From the NCBI RefSeq assembly GCF_002813325.1, contig NZ_PHUG01000001.1:1-64000 (forward strand): a stretch of DNA of 64,000 nucleotides, in the 5' to 3' direction. Of this stretch, positions 8,589-17,209 are shown piece by piece. Within the stretch, counting starts at the first letter, position 1, and each line of letters opens with the position of its first letter. Both the position numbers and the translations under genes were made by a program. Origin of the DNA: Janthinobacterium sp. 64. GTDB taxonomy: Bacteria > Pseudomonadota > Gammaproteobacteria > Burkholderiales > Burkholderiaceae_D. The notes beneath the pieces are model-generated. The model was not told the DNA's origin. It made no database searches and was given only the letters and a program-made list of their open reading frames with translations.

Positions 8589-9860
8589 ATGAAAAAATCT
8601 CAACGACGCACCATCGTCACCTTGTCCGCCCTGGCTGCCGCACTGGCCGGCCTGGGCGTGGCCAGCCAGGTCATCGGCGCCAGCACACCGGCCCCTGCCG
8701 CTGTAGCGCCGGCTGCCGCGTATTCGCCGCTGCCGGGCATGCCGCCGCTGGTGGATCCGAAAAACGTGTATGGCAGCATCGGCAGCAGCAATATGAGCGC
8801 CGTCGTCAAGGATCACTTGCGCCGGGTCTACGTGCCCAACCTGCGCTCGAACGATGTGTACGTGATCGACCAGGACAGCCTGAAAGTGGTCGACAAGTTC
8901 AAGGTCGGCAGCGGCCCGCAGCACGTGGTGCCGTCGTGGGACTTGCGCACCTTGTGGGTGGCGAACAATGCCGAACGCACGGACAAGGGCAGTCTGACGC
9001 CGGTCGACCCCTTGACGGGCAAGCCGGGCAAGGAAGTGCCCGTCGATGATCCCTACAATATGTATTTCACGCCGGATGGCAAGTCGGCCATCGTCGTGGC
9101 CGAAGCGCGCCACCGCCTCGATTTCCGCGATCCGAAGACCATGGCGGTGCAGTATTCGATCGACACGCCCCAGTGCGGCGGCATCAACCATGCGGATTTC
9201 TCGAATGACGGCCGCTACGCCATGTTCACCTGCGAGTTCGACGGCACCATCGCCAAGATCGACCTGGTGGGGCGCAAGGTCGACGGCTACCTGAAATTGC
9301 AGATGCCGGCCAAGCGCTTTGCCGAGTCCGGTCCCGTGGGCGGCCTCGCGAATGAAATCTGCAGCGTCAAGAAGGGCATGCCGCAAGACATACGCATCTC
9401 GCCGGACGGCAAGAAATTCTTTATCGCCGACATGGACGCCGACGGCGTGCACATCGTCGATGGCGCCACCCTGAAGGAAATCGGCTTCATCCAGACGGGC
9501 GTGGGCGCGCATGGCTTGTACCCGAGCCGTGACGGTAAAAAATTGTACGTGGCCAACCGCGGCACGCACCGCATCCACGGCAAGCGCAATGGCAAGGGCA
9601 GCGTCAGCGTGATCGATTTTGCCACCGAAAAAGTGGTGGCGAACTGGCCGATTCCCGGCGGCGGCAGCCCCGACATGGGCAATGTGAGCGCAGATGGCAA
9701 GTATCTGTGGCTGTCCGGCCGTTTCGACGACGTGGTCTACCGCATCGATACAAACAGTGGCGACGTGTCCAAGGTGAAAGTCGGCCAGGAACCGCACGGC
9801 CTGACCGTGTGGCCGCAGCCTGGCCGCTATTCGCTCGGCCATACGGGCAACCTGCGCTAG
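8589..9860 (+). CDS. Periplasmic YVTN/YncE-type beta-propeller protein
   Basis: A 423-residue exported protein. A signal peptide is seen (KKSQRRTIVTLSALAAALAGLGVASQVIGA), then repeated blades of about 45 residues with the YVTN-like pattern: RRVYVPNLRSNDVYVID, RTLWVANNAE, KKLYVANRGTHRI, KYLWLSGRFDDVVYRID. Such propellers bind ligands or proteins, and some are lactonases or dehydrogenase-like, but no catalytic residues can be named. Immediately downstream of the exported creatininase-fold gene, so the two probably act on the same envelope process. No lipobox and no C-terminal membrane anchor. Confidence 0.85.
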   Translation: MKKSQRRTIVTLSALAAALAGLGVASQVIGASTPAPAAVAPAAAYSPLPGMPPLVDPKNVYGSIGSSNMSAVVKDHLRRVYVPNLRSNDVYVIDQDSLKVVDKFKVGSGPQHVVPSWDLRTLWVANNAERTDKGSLTPVDPLTGKPGKEVPVDDPYNMYFTPDGKSAIVVAEARHRLDFRDPKTMAVQYSIDTPQCGGINHADFSNDGRYAMFTCEFDGTIAKIDLVGRKVDGYLKLQMPAKRFAESGPVGGLANEICSVKKGMPQDIRISPDGKKFFIADMDADGVHIVDGATLKEIGFIQTGVGAHGLYPSRDGKKLYVANRGTHRIHGKRNGKGSVSVIDFATEKVVANWPIPGGGSPDMGNVSADGKYLWLSGRFDDVVYRIDTNSGDVSKVKVGQEPHGLTVWPQPGRYSLGHTGNLR

Positions 9861-10006
9861 GCGAGGCAGGTGCAAGGTAATGGCGATGGGGTAACTGCGC
9901 GTGCAAGGTCCGTCCGCACAGGACCTGCTGCTTTGTTTGCCTAAAAGGCAATATTGGCGCATACTGCATTTCCTGTCCCGTCCCCTTACCTGCGAGGAGT
10001 ACCATC

Positions 10007-10378
10007 ATGATTCTTGATCACATCGGTTTGAATGTCAGCGATGCCCAGGCCAGCAAGGCCTTCTTTTCGGCCGCCCTGGCGCCCCTGGGCGTGTCGGTGG
10101 TGATGGAAGAGCAGGGCTGGGTTGGTCTGGGCAAGGATGGCAAGCCCGATTTCTGGTTCGGCGTGGGCGGCGCGCCGCATGCCGGCATGCATCTCGCCTT
10201 CGCGGCGGGCAACCGCGCCCAGGTGGACGCGTTTTACCAGGCGGCACTGGCAGCGGGCGGCAAGGATAACGGCGCCCCCGGCATCCGCGCCATGTATCAT
10301 CCGAATTACTACGGCGCCTTCGTGCTGGGCCCGGACGGTCACAATGTCGAAGCCGTCTGCCACCATCCCGAACCATGA
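10007..10378 (+). CDS. VOC (glyoxalase/bleomycin-resistance fold) protein
   Basis: A 123-residue single-module vicinal-oxygen-chelate protein, starting MILDHIGLNVSD after an excellent GAGGAG ribosome binding site. The fold's two beta-alpha-beta-beta-beta halves are visible, ending YYGAFVLGPDGHNVEAVCH, with metal-type ligands His5 and the final E-x-V. Members include dioxygenases, isomerases and resistance proteins; substrate not predictable. A relative lies at 62752. It is 28 bp upstream of a small membrane protein gene and may be cotranscribed with it. Confidence 0.85.
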   Translation: MILDHIGLNVSDAQASKAFFSAALAPLGVSVVMEEQGWVGLGKDGKPDFWFGVGGAPHAGMHLAFAAGNRAQVDAFYQAALAAGGKDNGAPGIRAMYHPNYYGAFVLGPDGHNVEAVCHHPEP

Positions 10379-10405
10379 CACCGGTCATTCCCAGAAGAGA
10401 GCAGC

Positions 10406-10741
10406 ATGAAGCAAAGTGCCACCCTGTTTGCCGACGACGCGGGCCGCTATGCCTACGTGAAAACGGGATTTTCCTGGCCGGCCCTGTTGCTGGGCTCGCT
10501 CTGGGCCGTGGCCAAGCGCCGCTGGTGGCTATTGCTGCTCATGCTGGCAATGGATGTCTGCCTGTGGTTTGGCAGCCATCTGGCCAGCGAACTGCACATC
10601 GGTCCGATGATGCTGCTGATGGCCGCTGCGGAGCTCAGTTACCTGCTGGCACGTGGCTGGTATGGCAACCGCTGGCTGGAAGCTTCGCTGCGCAGCCATG
10701 GCTACAAGCCCGTCGTCCCGGGCACCGGCACCGCGCGTTGA
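10406..10741 (+). CDS. DUF2628-type small membrane protein
   Basis: A 111-residue inner-membrane protein of unknown function resembling DUF2628. The start KTGFSWPALLLGSLWAVAKRRWW is the typical family opening (a G-F-x-W-P-A-x-x-x-G motif next to aromatic and basic residues). It has two or three hydrophobic segments (about 22-36, 39-55 and 62-80) and a soluble tail. ATG 10406 is preceded by AGAGAGCAGC. It follows the VOC gene by 28 bp. Confidence 0.75.
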   Translation: MKQSATLFADDAGRYAYVKTGFSWPALLLGSLWAVAKRRWWLLLLMLAMDVCLWFGSHLASELHIGPMMLLMAAAELSYLLARGWYGNRWLEASLRSHGYKPVVPGTGTAR

Positions 10742-11014
10742 GCGTGCGTGGCACAGATTTTCCTTCCTGTTACTGACGTTTGCCAAGGGCAAGCGGTCCA
10801 GCCAAAACTTTCTGCGCAGCTTAGCGCACGTTTGATCCAGATCATCCTTCACCTGCGGTGCTCACGTAGCCTTGGGACTCGCGTTGCAAAGCATCTTCCC
10901 ACCAATCGGATATGTTTTTCGCGTTTCGTGGCGTAGCCCGGTCGTCTGCTTTACCGTTCGACAGCCGGGGGTGTCGCCCTGTGTTTACCCAACCGCTATT
11001 TAATGAGGAACTCC

Positions 11015-11653
11015 ATGTATCCATATTCCCGTAGTGTTACCCCAGCCGCCAAAAACCACCTGGAAGCGCAACTGGCTTTTTTCAATAGTTTGTCGAAGTC
11101 CATGTTCCAGTCGGTGCAGCACTTCAATGACCTGAACATGCAGCTGGCGCAAGGCTTGCTGGAAGAAAGCACCGTTACCAGCCAAAACCTGCTGACGGTC
11201 GAGCGCGCTGAAGATGTGTTTCAGGTGGCTGCCGCAGCGGGCCAGCCAGCTGCCGAGCAATTGCGCAAGTATCAGCAACAGCTGTCGCGTCTGGCCGCCG
11301 ATACGCAGGTCGAACTGGCCAATGTGGCCGAGCAGCATGTGAATGAAACGAGCCGTACTGCCAAGGCGCTGGCCGAAGAAGTGGCCCGCACTGCTTCGGA
11401 AGAAACGGAGAAAAACGTGCGCAAGCAGCAGGAAGCCATGCAGCGCATCGCCGAACCGTTCCAGGCTTACCATCAAAATGGCGCCAACCGCGATCAGCAG
11501 CGCGGCACGCACAGCCGTGACGGTCAAAGCCTGCAAAGCGCCAGCCAGCAGGGTAGCCAGCAGTCGGCCGGCAGCGAAAGCTCCGCCAGCGGCAGCGCCT
11601 CGCAAGCGGGCTCCGCACAAAGCAAAACCAGCAGCACCAGCCGTAAAGAGTAA
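11015..11653 (+). CDS. phaP: Phasin (polyhydroxyalkanoate granule-associated protein)
   Basis: A 212-residue phasin that coats PHA storage granules. Seen: the N-terminal phasin_2-type domain (residues 1-120; KNHLEAQLAFFNSLSKSMFQSVQHFNDLNMQLAQ) of amphipathic helices with little tryptophan or cysteine, then a low-complexity tail rich in Gln, Ser, Ala and Lys. I chose ATG 11015 because GAGGAA precedes it and the protein family begins at MYPYS; an in-frame ATG at 11003 would overlap that site. Monocistronic, followed by a strong terminator. The PHA synthase genes are not in this window. Confidence 0.9.
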   Translation: MYPYSRSVTPAAKNHLEAQLAFFNSLSKSMFQSVQHFNDLNMQLAQGLLEESTVTSQNLLTVERAEDVFQVAAAAGQPAAEQLRKYQQQLSRLAADTQVELANVAEQHVNETSRTAKALAEEVARTASEETEKNVRKQQEAMQRIAEPFQAYHQNGANRDQQRGTHSRDGQSLQSASQQGSQQSAGSESSASGSASQAGSAQSKTSSTSRKE

Positions 11654-11770
11654 GCGGGCCGTCGCCGGTAGCTGAATGGCAGCTGAATGGCAGCTGAATT
11701 CGCATCGCGAGGGCCGAGCCTTGCGATGCGCTTGGTTTGCGCAGCATCGTGCGTAGTGGTCCGGGCAGAG

Positions 11771-11798
11771 CGCCCGTCCTTCAGGGGGCGGGCGTTTT
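11771..11798 (+). terminator. Rho-independent terminator of the phasin gene
   Basis: A GC-rich hairpin with arms CGCCCG (11771-11776) and CGGGCG (11789-11794), extended inward by CC/GG and G-T pairs, followed by TTTT on the plus strand. It overlaps the stop codon of the convergent esterase gene, whose own strand has no T-run after the hairpin. Confidence 0.7.
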
Positions 11799-12809
11799 GT
11801 CGTGGGCGCGCGCGACGCCAGCCTGCGTGGCGGCGCTTTGCGCCATGGCTGGACGTGGCGGCGTGGCGGGAATTTCCCGCCCGTCCGTGCCCGCGCCCGC
11901 GCCCATCTTCTTACGTGTCGGTACAGTATCGACCTTGCTGTTGGCATCGATAAAGGCGCTCACGGCGTCCAGCGTGGGGGCCAGCATGCGCAGGGGGCTG
12001 GCCAGCGAGGCGACCAGAGTGGTATGGCTGACCTTGTCAAAATACGTTTCCGTCACGGGCCGGTTCAGCGCCCGCAAGGCATTGGCCAGGCCGCCCGTAT
12101 TGCGTAGTGGATTGACCAGCTTGTCCTTGCCGGGCGTTGGGGCGATCAGCAGGGCGGGCGGGGCGTCGGCCGTCACGTGGTGGATGGGCTGCGAAGCGGC
12201 GGGCGTGTCCGGGTAAAAGAAGACGGGCCGGGTGGTGGTGTTTTCGATCGGCAAGAAATCGTAGGGACCGGCCAGGCCTATCCAGCCGCGCAAGTCGTGC
12301 GGGTGCATGCCGTGGCGCGCCAGCAGGCTGGCGTCGAGCGCCAGCATCGCCGCATTGTAGGCGCCCGCGCTATGGCCCATCACGAACAAACGGGTGGGGT
12401 CGCCGCCATGGCGGCGCGATTCCATCGCGGCCCAGGCCACGGCGCGGGCCGCATCCTGCAAAATCTCCGGGTAGTGCACGTCCGGATACAGCCGGTAATC
12501 GGCGATCACGGCCAGGTAGCCGCGCGCCGCCAGCGCGTGGCCAACGAAGGCATAGTCGGCGCGCTCGCCCGTCGTCCAGTTACCGCCATAAAAGAACACC
12601 ACCACGGGTACGGGCCCCGTGCGGATTTTGGGGGCGTACACATCGAGCTTTTGCCGTGGCAGGGGGCCGTAGGCCAGGCCCCGCGTCACCTGCGAGGCAC
12701 TGCCGGACGACAAGGCATTGATGGCACTCAAGGGTGAGCAGGCGGCCAGGCCGGCAGCGAGCGGGATGGCCGCCAGCAAACCGAGCAATGTAGTGCGCAG
12801 GATCGTCAT
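11781..12809 (-). CDS. Lipoprotein alpha/beta-hydrolase (carboxylesterase-like)
   Basis: A 342-residue esterase/lipase-type hydrolase of the BD-FAE/HSL-like group. It begins MTILRTTLLGLLAAIPLAAGLAACS: a lipoprotein signal with lipobox LAAC, so it should be membrane-anchored on the periplasmic side. Seen: oxyanion-hole type segment FFYGGNWTTGE, nucleophile elbow GHSAGA, DYRLYPDVHYPEILQDA of the esterase family, and a late VSHTTL carrying the catalytic histidine. Start 12809 chosen for the signal peptide and an AGGAG site upstream; the frame continues to 12914 without function. The tail past about residue 300 is basic and low complexity. Substrate unknown. Confidence 0.85.
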   Translation of the reverse strand: MTILRTTLLGLLAAIPLAAGLAACSPLSAINALSSGSASQVTRGLAYGPLPRQKLDVYAPKIRTGPVPVVVFFYGGNWTTGERADYAFVGHALAARGYLAVIADYRLYPDVHYPEILQDAARAVAWAAMESRRHGGDPTRLFVMGHSAGAYNAAMLALDASLLARHGMHPHDLRGWIGLAGPYDFLPIENTTTRPVFFYPDTPAASQPIHHVTADAPPALLIAPTPGKDKLVNPLRNTGGLANALRALNRPVTETYFDKVSHTTLVASLASPLRMLAPTLDAVSAFIDANSKVDTVPTRKKMGAGAGTDGREIPATPPRPAMAQSAATQAGVARAHDKTPAP

Positions 12810-12914
12810 GCCAGCTCCTGATGGTGGTGGTTGATGCTTGCAGTGTAGGCCAGGCAGGGCAGGGCGCACACGGGGAAGTTGCTGTCTAGTATAGATAAAT
12901 GTTGCATGCGTCAA

Positions 12915-13805
12915 TCAATCCTGCAACAGCCATTTGCGCGCCGTGGCGATGACGGCGTCCGACAAGGTGCGCGTGAGGGGCGTCTGGATATCCCAGGCAT
13001 GCCAGGTCAGGGGCACGTCGAGCGCCTGACCGGCCGCCACGTCGACCAGCCTGCCAGCGGCCAGCGCCGTTTCCGCCTGCAGCAAAGGCACCATGCCATA
13101 AGCATAGCCCGCTTCGATGAAGCGCACGAAGTCGCGCGCGGAACCGAGCACATGGTGCGGATAGCGGCCCGTGTAGCCAAGCCGGTGCTGCAGATAGCGC
13201 TCGTGCAGCGCATCCTTGCTGCCAAACGTGATGGCCGGCGCCTGGCTGACGGCCTCCACCGTAAAACCATGGGGAAACCACTGCTGCGCGAACCCTGGCG
13301 AGGCCACGCACAGGTAGCGCATGCCGCCCAGCGGCGTGGCCGTGGTGCCGGCCACGAGGTCGTTGGCGCTGGTGACGCAGGCAAACACGCGCCCTTCGCG
13401 CAACTGGCTCAGGGTGTGGTCCTGGTCGTCAAGGCGGATATCGAGCAGGCAGGACGGCGGCGAGAGTAGCGGCCCCAGCGCTTCCGGGATCCAGGTGGCG
13501 GCGCTGTCGGCGTTGACGGCGATGGCCAGCTCCGGCAATTGCGTGGTGGGCCCGGGCTGGGCGTCGAGCGCCGCTTCGAGCAGCTTGACTTGGCGGTAAT
13601 GGGCGATCAGGCGCTGGCCCGCTTCCGTCGGCAGGGGCGGGTGGCTACGGATGATCAATAAAGTGCCTTCCAGGTTTTCCAGGGTGCGGATGCGCTGCGA
13701 CACGGCCGGCTGGCTGATCGCCAGCGCCTGCGCGGCCTTTTCAAAGCTGCCCAAGCCGATCACGGCGTCGAGGGCGGCCAATCCACGGTAATCGACGACG
13801 CGCAT
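12915..13805 (-). CDS. argP: ArgP/IciA-type LysR regulator
   Basis: A 296-residue LysR regulator of the ArgP (LysG) group, which senses arginine or lysine and activates the amino-acid exporter ArgO/LysE. The opening VDYRGLAALDAVIGLGSFEKAAQALAISQPAVSQRIRTLE is diagnostic of the group. It is divergent from the exporter gene at 14010, the classical argP-argO or lysG-lysE arrangement. ATG 13805 is preceded by AAGAG. Which amino acid is the physiological effector cannot be told here. Confidence 0.9.
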   Translation of the reverse strand: MRVVDYRGLAALDAVIGLGSFEKAAQALAISQPAVSQRIRTLENLEGTLLIIRSHPPLPTEAGQRLIAHYRQVKLLEAALDAQPGPTTQLPELAIAVNADSAATWIPEALGPLLSPPSCLLDIRLDDQDHTLSQLREGRVFACVTSANDLVAGTTATPLGGMRYLCVASPGFAQQWFPHGFTVEAVSQAPAITFGSKDALHERYLQHRLGYTGRYPHHVLGSARDFVRFIEAGYAYGMVPLLQAETALAAGRLVDVAAGQALDVPLTWHAWDIQTPLTRTLSDAVIATARKWLLQD

Positions 13806-14009
13806 AAGATTCTCTTATATATGGTTAGAATCATTCATTATACTTATATTTACTTTTTCTTTACACTGTTGAAATAGGGTAACAACTCCACTCTCCCGCG
13901 CGGTTCCCCTGGTTCCGCACCACCCTCCACCTACCTCTGATGACTTTGCCGTTGCCGGCAGAGCGTGGGCGGCCGTGCGCGTGATGGAAAGCAATAGAAA
14001 GGAATCGAT
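13806..14009. promoter_or_regulatory. argP-argO divergent control region
   Basis: A 204-bp intergenic region. The 60 bases next to argP are strikingly AT-rich (TATATA, TATACTTATATTTAC), typical of a LysR-controlled divergent promoter. The exporter has its own AAGGAATC ribosome binding site before 14010. Exact -35/-10 elements and the ArgP T-N11-A site are not assigned with confidence. Confidence 0.5.
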
Positions 14010-14615
14010 ATGGACAGCGCAATTTTCTTGAAAGGCATGGGGCTCGGAGCGAGCCTGATCGTGGCCATCGGCACGCAGAACGCCTTCTTGCTCAAGCAGG
14101 GGCTGAAGCGTCATTACGTGCTCACCTGCATCCTCGTCTGCTTGCTGTGCGACGCCATCCTGATCACGGCCGGCGTGGCCGGTATGGGCACCTTCATCGC
14201 CGACAACCCGAATTTCCTGCTGTGGGCCAAGGCTGGCGGCGCGACCTTCCTGATTGCGTATGGCTTGCGCGCGGCCAAGTCGGCCTGGCGTCCAACAGCC
14301 CTGACGGTGTCGGCGGCCAAGTCGCCGGAAGGCTACTGGGCCGTGATCGGCGCGGCACTGGCGTTCAGCCTGCTGAACCCGCACGCCTTCCTCGATACGG
14401 TGATTTTGCTCGGTTCGATCGGCGGCCAGCATGAAGGCGTGGGACGCTTCTACTTCGCCGGCGGCGCCATCATGGCTTCGGCCCTGTGGTTCTTCCTGCT
14501 GGGCTTTGGCGCCCGCTACCTGGCGCCCGTGTTTGCCAAGCCCATGGCCTGGCGCGTGCTCGACGGCATCATCGCCGTCGTCATGTGGGCCATCGCCGCC
14601 TCGCTGTTCCTGTAA
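14010..14615 (+). CDS. argO: LysE/ArgO-family basic amino-acid exporter
   Basis: A 201-residue inner-membrane exporter of L-arginine and/or L-lysine, preventing toxic accumulation when peptides are degraded. Typical LysE length and about six hydrophobic segments; the family signature GTQNAFLLKQGLKRHYV lies at residues 21-38, and NPHAFLDT in the middle. Divergent from argP, which presumably activates it. The stop at 14613-14615 directly abuts the stop of the convergent aldehyde dehydrogenase gene with no spacer. Confidence 0.92.
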   Translation: MDSAIFLKGMGLGASLIVAIGTQNAFLLKQGLKRHYVLTCILVCLLCDAILITAGVAGMGTFIADNPNFLLWAKAGGATFLIAYGLRAAKSAWRPTALTVSAAKSPEGYWAVIGAALAFSLLNPHAFLDTVILLGSIGGQHEGVGRFYFAGGAIMASALWFFLLGFGARYLAPVFAKPMAWRVLDGIIAVVMWAIAASLFL

Positions 14616-16046
14616 TCAGCGGGTCAGGAAGGCCAGCACGCGGCTGGCCAGCTTGCCATACGGCGGCCGCAACAGTGTCAAGGCGCTGTAGCGCGCCTGG
14701 TAAAACACGGGCCGCAGCTTGCTGAAAGTGTGAAAACCTTCCACGCCGTGGTAGTGGCCCATGCCGGACTCGCCCACGCCGCCGAAGGGCAGGTCGTGCT
14801 GGCCCACGTGGAACAGCGCGTCGTTGACGGACACGCCGCCCGACATCACCCGGTCGATCAGCAGCTGCACAGTCTGCTTATTGTTGCTGAACGGATAGAT
14901 GGCCAGCGGGCGCGGCCCCGCGTTGATGCTGTCGATCACGGTGTCAAGGTGGGCATAGCCGCGCAGCGGCAGGATGGGGCCGAAGATTTCGCGCGTCAGC
15001 AGCAGGCTGTCTGCGGGCGCGTCGAGCACGATGTGCGGCGCGATCTTGCGCGTGGCGCGGTCCCATGCAGGGCCGGGCAGCAGCGAAATCACTTGCGCGC
15101 CCCGTTCCCGCGCTTCGTCGAGCGCCTGCAGCAGGCGCTCAAAGGCGGCCTCGTCGATGATGGAGGTGTAGTCGGGCGTGTCCAGCCGCGGGTAGCGCGT
15201 GGGCATGATCTGGCGCGCATGCTCGACGAAGGCGGCGATGCTGGCCTCGGGTAGCCAGGCGTGGTCGACGCTGGTGCAGATCTGTCCCGCGTTGAGGTAT
15301 TTGACAAACAAAATGCGTTCGGCTGCCGTGCGCACGTCAAAATCGGCGCAGACGATGGCCGGCGCCTTGCCGCCTAGCTCCAGCGTCACGGGGCACAGAT
15401 TGCGCGCGGCCGCCGCCATGACGGCGCGGCCCGTCTGGCCGGAACCCGTAAACAGCAGGTGGTCGAACGGCAGTTGCGAAAAAGCGATGCCAACGCCGCC
15501 CGTCTCGTCAAAGAACTGCAGTTTTTCAGGCGGGAAATAGGCGGGCATCGTCTCGATCAATAGCTGCGCCAGGTGGCGCGAATTCTCGCTCATCTTGACC
15601 ATGGCGCGGTTGCCGGCGGCGAAGATGTAGGTCAAGGGCACGAAGCTCAGGTTGACGGGGAAATTCCACGGCACGATAACGCCCACCACGCCCAGCGGCT
15701 GGGGCAGCACGCGGTTGCGGGCGCCTGGAAAATTGCGCCAGTCCACGCTGCGGCGTTGCGGTTTCATCCATTTTTTCAACTGTTTCAGTACGTGATCGAT
15801 CCCGTCGATGGCGGGGAATATCTCCGCCAGCAAGGTTTCGTGCCGGGAGCGGTTGCCATAATCGGCGCTGATCGCCTCGCATAGCGCGTCTTTATGCTCG
15901 CGGATGAAGCGCTGCAAGGTTTGCAGGTCGCGTTTGCGCTCGGCCAGCGTGGGTACGGGGTGGGCCCGGCAGGCGGCACGCTGCACGGCCAGGGCGGCAG
16001 CCAGCTCGGCGTTCTTCAGCTCCATGTTGTTTGCGACATCAGGCAT
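14616..16046 (-). CDS. calB: Coniferyl aldehyde dehydrogenase-type ALDH
   Basis: A 476-residue NAD(P)-dependent aldehyde dehydrogenase that oxidises coniferyl or similar aldehydes to acids. Seen: VPWNFPVNL (cofactor fold), FTGSGQTGRAVM, the catalytic glutamate motif LELGGKAP, the catalytic cysteine in NAGQICTSVDH, and a C-terminal membrane-proximal segment LRPPYGKLASRVLAFLTR shared with coniferyl and fatty aldehyde dehydrogenases. ATG 16046 has AAGGAAAAC upstream; the frame extends to 16070 without a better site. Long-chain aldehydes are an alternative substrate. Confidence 0.85.
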   Translation of the reverse strand: MPDVANNMELKNAELAAALAVQRAACRAHPVPTLAERKRDLQTLQRFIREHKDALCEAISADYGNRSRHETLLAEIFPAIDGIDHVLKQLKKWMKPQRRSVDWRNFPGARNRVLPQPLGVVGVIVPWNFPVNLSFVPLTYIFAAGNRAMVKMSENSRHLAQLLIETMPAYFPPEKLQFFDETGGVGIAFSQLPFDHLLFTGSGQTGRAVMAAAARNLCPVTLELGGKAPAIVCADFDVRTAAERILFVKYLNAGQICTSVDHAWLPEASIAAFVEHARQIMPTRYPRLDTPDYTSIIDEAAFERLLQALDEARERGAQVISLLPGPAWDRATRKIAPHIVLDAPADSLLLTREIFGPILPLRGYAHLDTVIDSINAGPRPLAIYPFSNNKQTVQLLIDRVMSGGVSVNDALFHVGQHDLPFGGVGESGMGHYHGVEGFHTFSKLRPVFYQARYSALTLLRPPYGKLASRVLAFLTR

Positions 16047-16176
16047 TGTTTTCCTTGGCTGGCCGGGCAATGTACGCGCCGTTCCAGCGCACTATAGCGG
16101 ACTATGCAGATAAGCGCCGCCGCACGATACGCCGTAAAATGTCCGGCAACTGTACGCTACCCTTTCCAGGAATGCC

Positions 16177-16629
16177 ATGACCCCGACCACGCCAGACTCC
16201 CTGCACATCGTGTGCCCCCATTGCGACGCCGTCAACCGTTTGCCGGCCGCGCGCCTGATTGAACAGCCCACTTGCGGCAAGTGCCAGAAGGATTTGTTTA
16301 CGGGCCAGCCCGTGGACCTGGCCAGCGCCCGTTTCCTCAAGCATATCGAACGCAGCGACATTCCCGTGCTGGTGGATTTCTGGGCGCCCTGGTGCGGCCC
16401 GTGCCGCAGCATGGCGCCATTCTATGTGCAAGCCGCGAAGACCCTGGAGCCGGCATTTCGCGTCGTCAAGGTCAATACGGAAGCGTCGCCGGACCTGGGC
16501 AGCCGTTTCAATATCCGCAGCATTCCCACCTTGGCCCTGTTTTTGCGCGGCGTGGAAGTGGCGCGCCAGCCGGGCGCCATCGATGCGAATGCCATCGTCG
16601 CCTGGGCCAGGGACAAAGCCCGCTTGTGA
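16177..16629 (+). CDS. trxC: Thioredoxin 2
   Basis: A 150-residue cytosolic disulfide reductase. The N-terminal zinc-binding extension typical of TrxC is seen (HIVCPHCDAVNRLP and CGKCQKDLF, four cysteines), followed by a thioredoxin domain with active site WAPWCGPCRSMAP and the cis-proline SIPTLALF. TrxC is usually induced by peroxide stress through OxyR; no OxyR site was assigned here. Monocistronic. Confidence 0.95.
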   Translation: MTPTTPDSLHIVCPHCDAVNRLPAARLIEQPTCGKCQKDLFTGQPVDLASARFLKHIERSDIPVLVDFWAPWCGPCRSMAPFYVQAAKTLEPAFRVVKVNTEASPDLGSRFNIRSIPTLALFLRGVEVARQPGAIDANAIVAWARDKARL

Positions 16630-16659
16630 GGCGAGAGGAAAACCATCGCGGTTTTCCAT

Positions 16660-16697
16660 TTGACATTTTGTATGGCGCCATATTATATTGCGCCATA
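16660..16697 (+). promoter_or_regulatory. Promoter with palindromic operator; marR mRNA probably leaderless
   Basis: A perfect -35 TTGACA (16660-16665), 18-bp spacer and -10 TATATT (16684-16689) place the transcription start at about the A of the marR ATG (16697). An 8-bp inverted repeat, TATGGCGC (16671-16678) and GCGCCATA (16690-16697), brackets the -10 box and ends on the first base of the start codon. No Shine-Dalgarno is present. This looks like an autoregulatory MarR operator. Confidence 0.65.
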
Positions 16698-17209
16698 TGA
16701 TCAAACTCGAACAGAAATACACGGCCCTGCTCGCTGACGTGCAGCGCCGCGCCAGCGGTCTCGACATGACGCAGTCCACGGCGCGCCTGCGCCTGTGCTT
16801 TGAAGTGCTGGGCCTGGCGTCCGCCATCGATGGCGATTGCGCCTCACGCCTGGGCCGGCATGGCTTGTCGGAAGGGAAATTTGTCTTGTTGTCCCTGCTG
16901 CGCGACGTGCCGGGCGGCCTGTCGCCGCATGAACTGGCCGAACGGGCAGGCGTGACGCGCGGCACCATCACGGGCTTGCTCGACGGCCTGGAACGCGACG
17001 GTTTCCTGGCGCGCCATCCTGACCAGGTCGACCGGCGCAAGCTGCTGGTGCGCCTGAGCGTCAAGGGAGAAGCTGCGGCAGCCACCCTGGTCGATGAGCA
17101 CGCGCAGTGGATCGCCAGCCTGTTTGCCGATTTCACGGCCGAGGAAATGCAGTTGTTGAGCGCGCTGCTGGAAAAAGCCTGGCGCAAGACGGACCGAGGT
17201 GCGGCATGA
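16697..17209 (+). CDS. MarR-family transcriptional regulator
   Basis: A 170-residue winged-helix dimeric repressor. Seen: SEGKFVLLSLLRDVPGGLSPHELAERAGVTRGTITGLLDGLERDGFLARHPDQVDRRKLLVRLS, the complete HTH and beta-wing with the conserved D-x-R motif. An in-frame TTG lies nine bases upstream, but the ATG at 16697 is favoured because the promoter's predicted start falls on it. Its stop overlaps the start of the alkD-like gene, so the two are translationally coupled. Likely represses itself and the repair gene through the palindrome over its promoter. Confidence 0.88.
   Translation: MIKLEQKYTALLADVQRRASGLDMTQSTARLRLCFEVLGLASAIDGDCASRLGRHGLSEGKFVLLSLLRDVPGGLSPHELAERAGVTRGTITGLLDGLERDGFLARHPDQVDRRKLLVRLSVKGEAAAATLVDEHAQWIASLFADFTAEEMQLLSALLEKAWRKTDRGAA

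Noticed and set aside
9906..9926. AGGTCC/GGACCT hairpin as terminator of the propeller gene
   Set aside because: Six-bp stem with a nine-base loop and no T-tract; too weak to call.
7530..9962. 810-codon open frame opposite the creatininase and propeller genes
   Set aside because: Antisense artefact of high GC; both plus-strand proteins have recognised folds and signal peptides.
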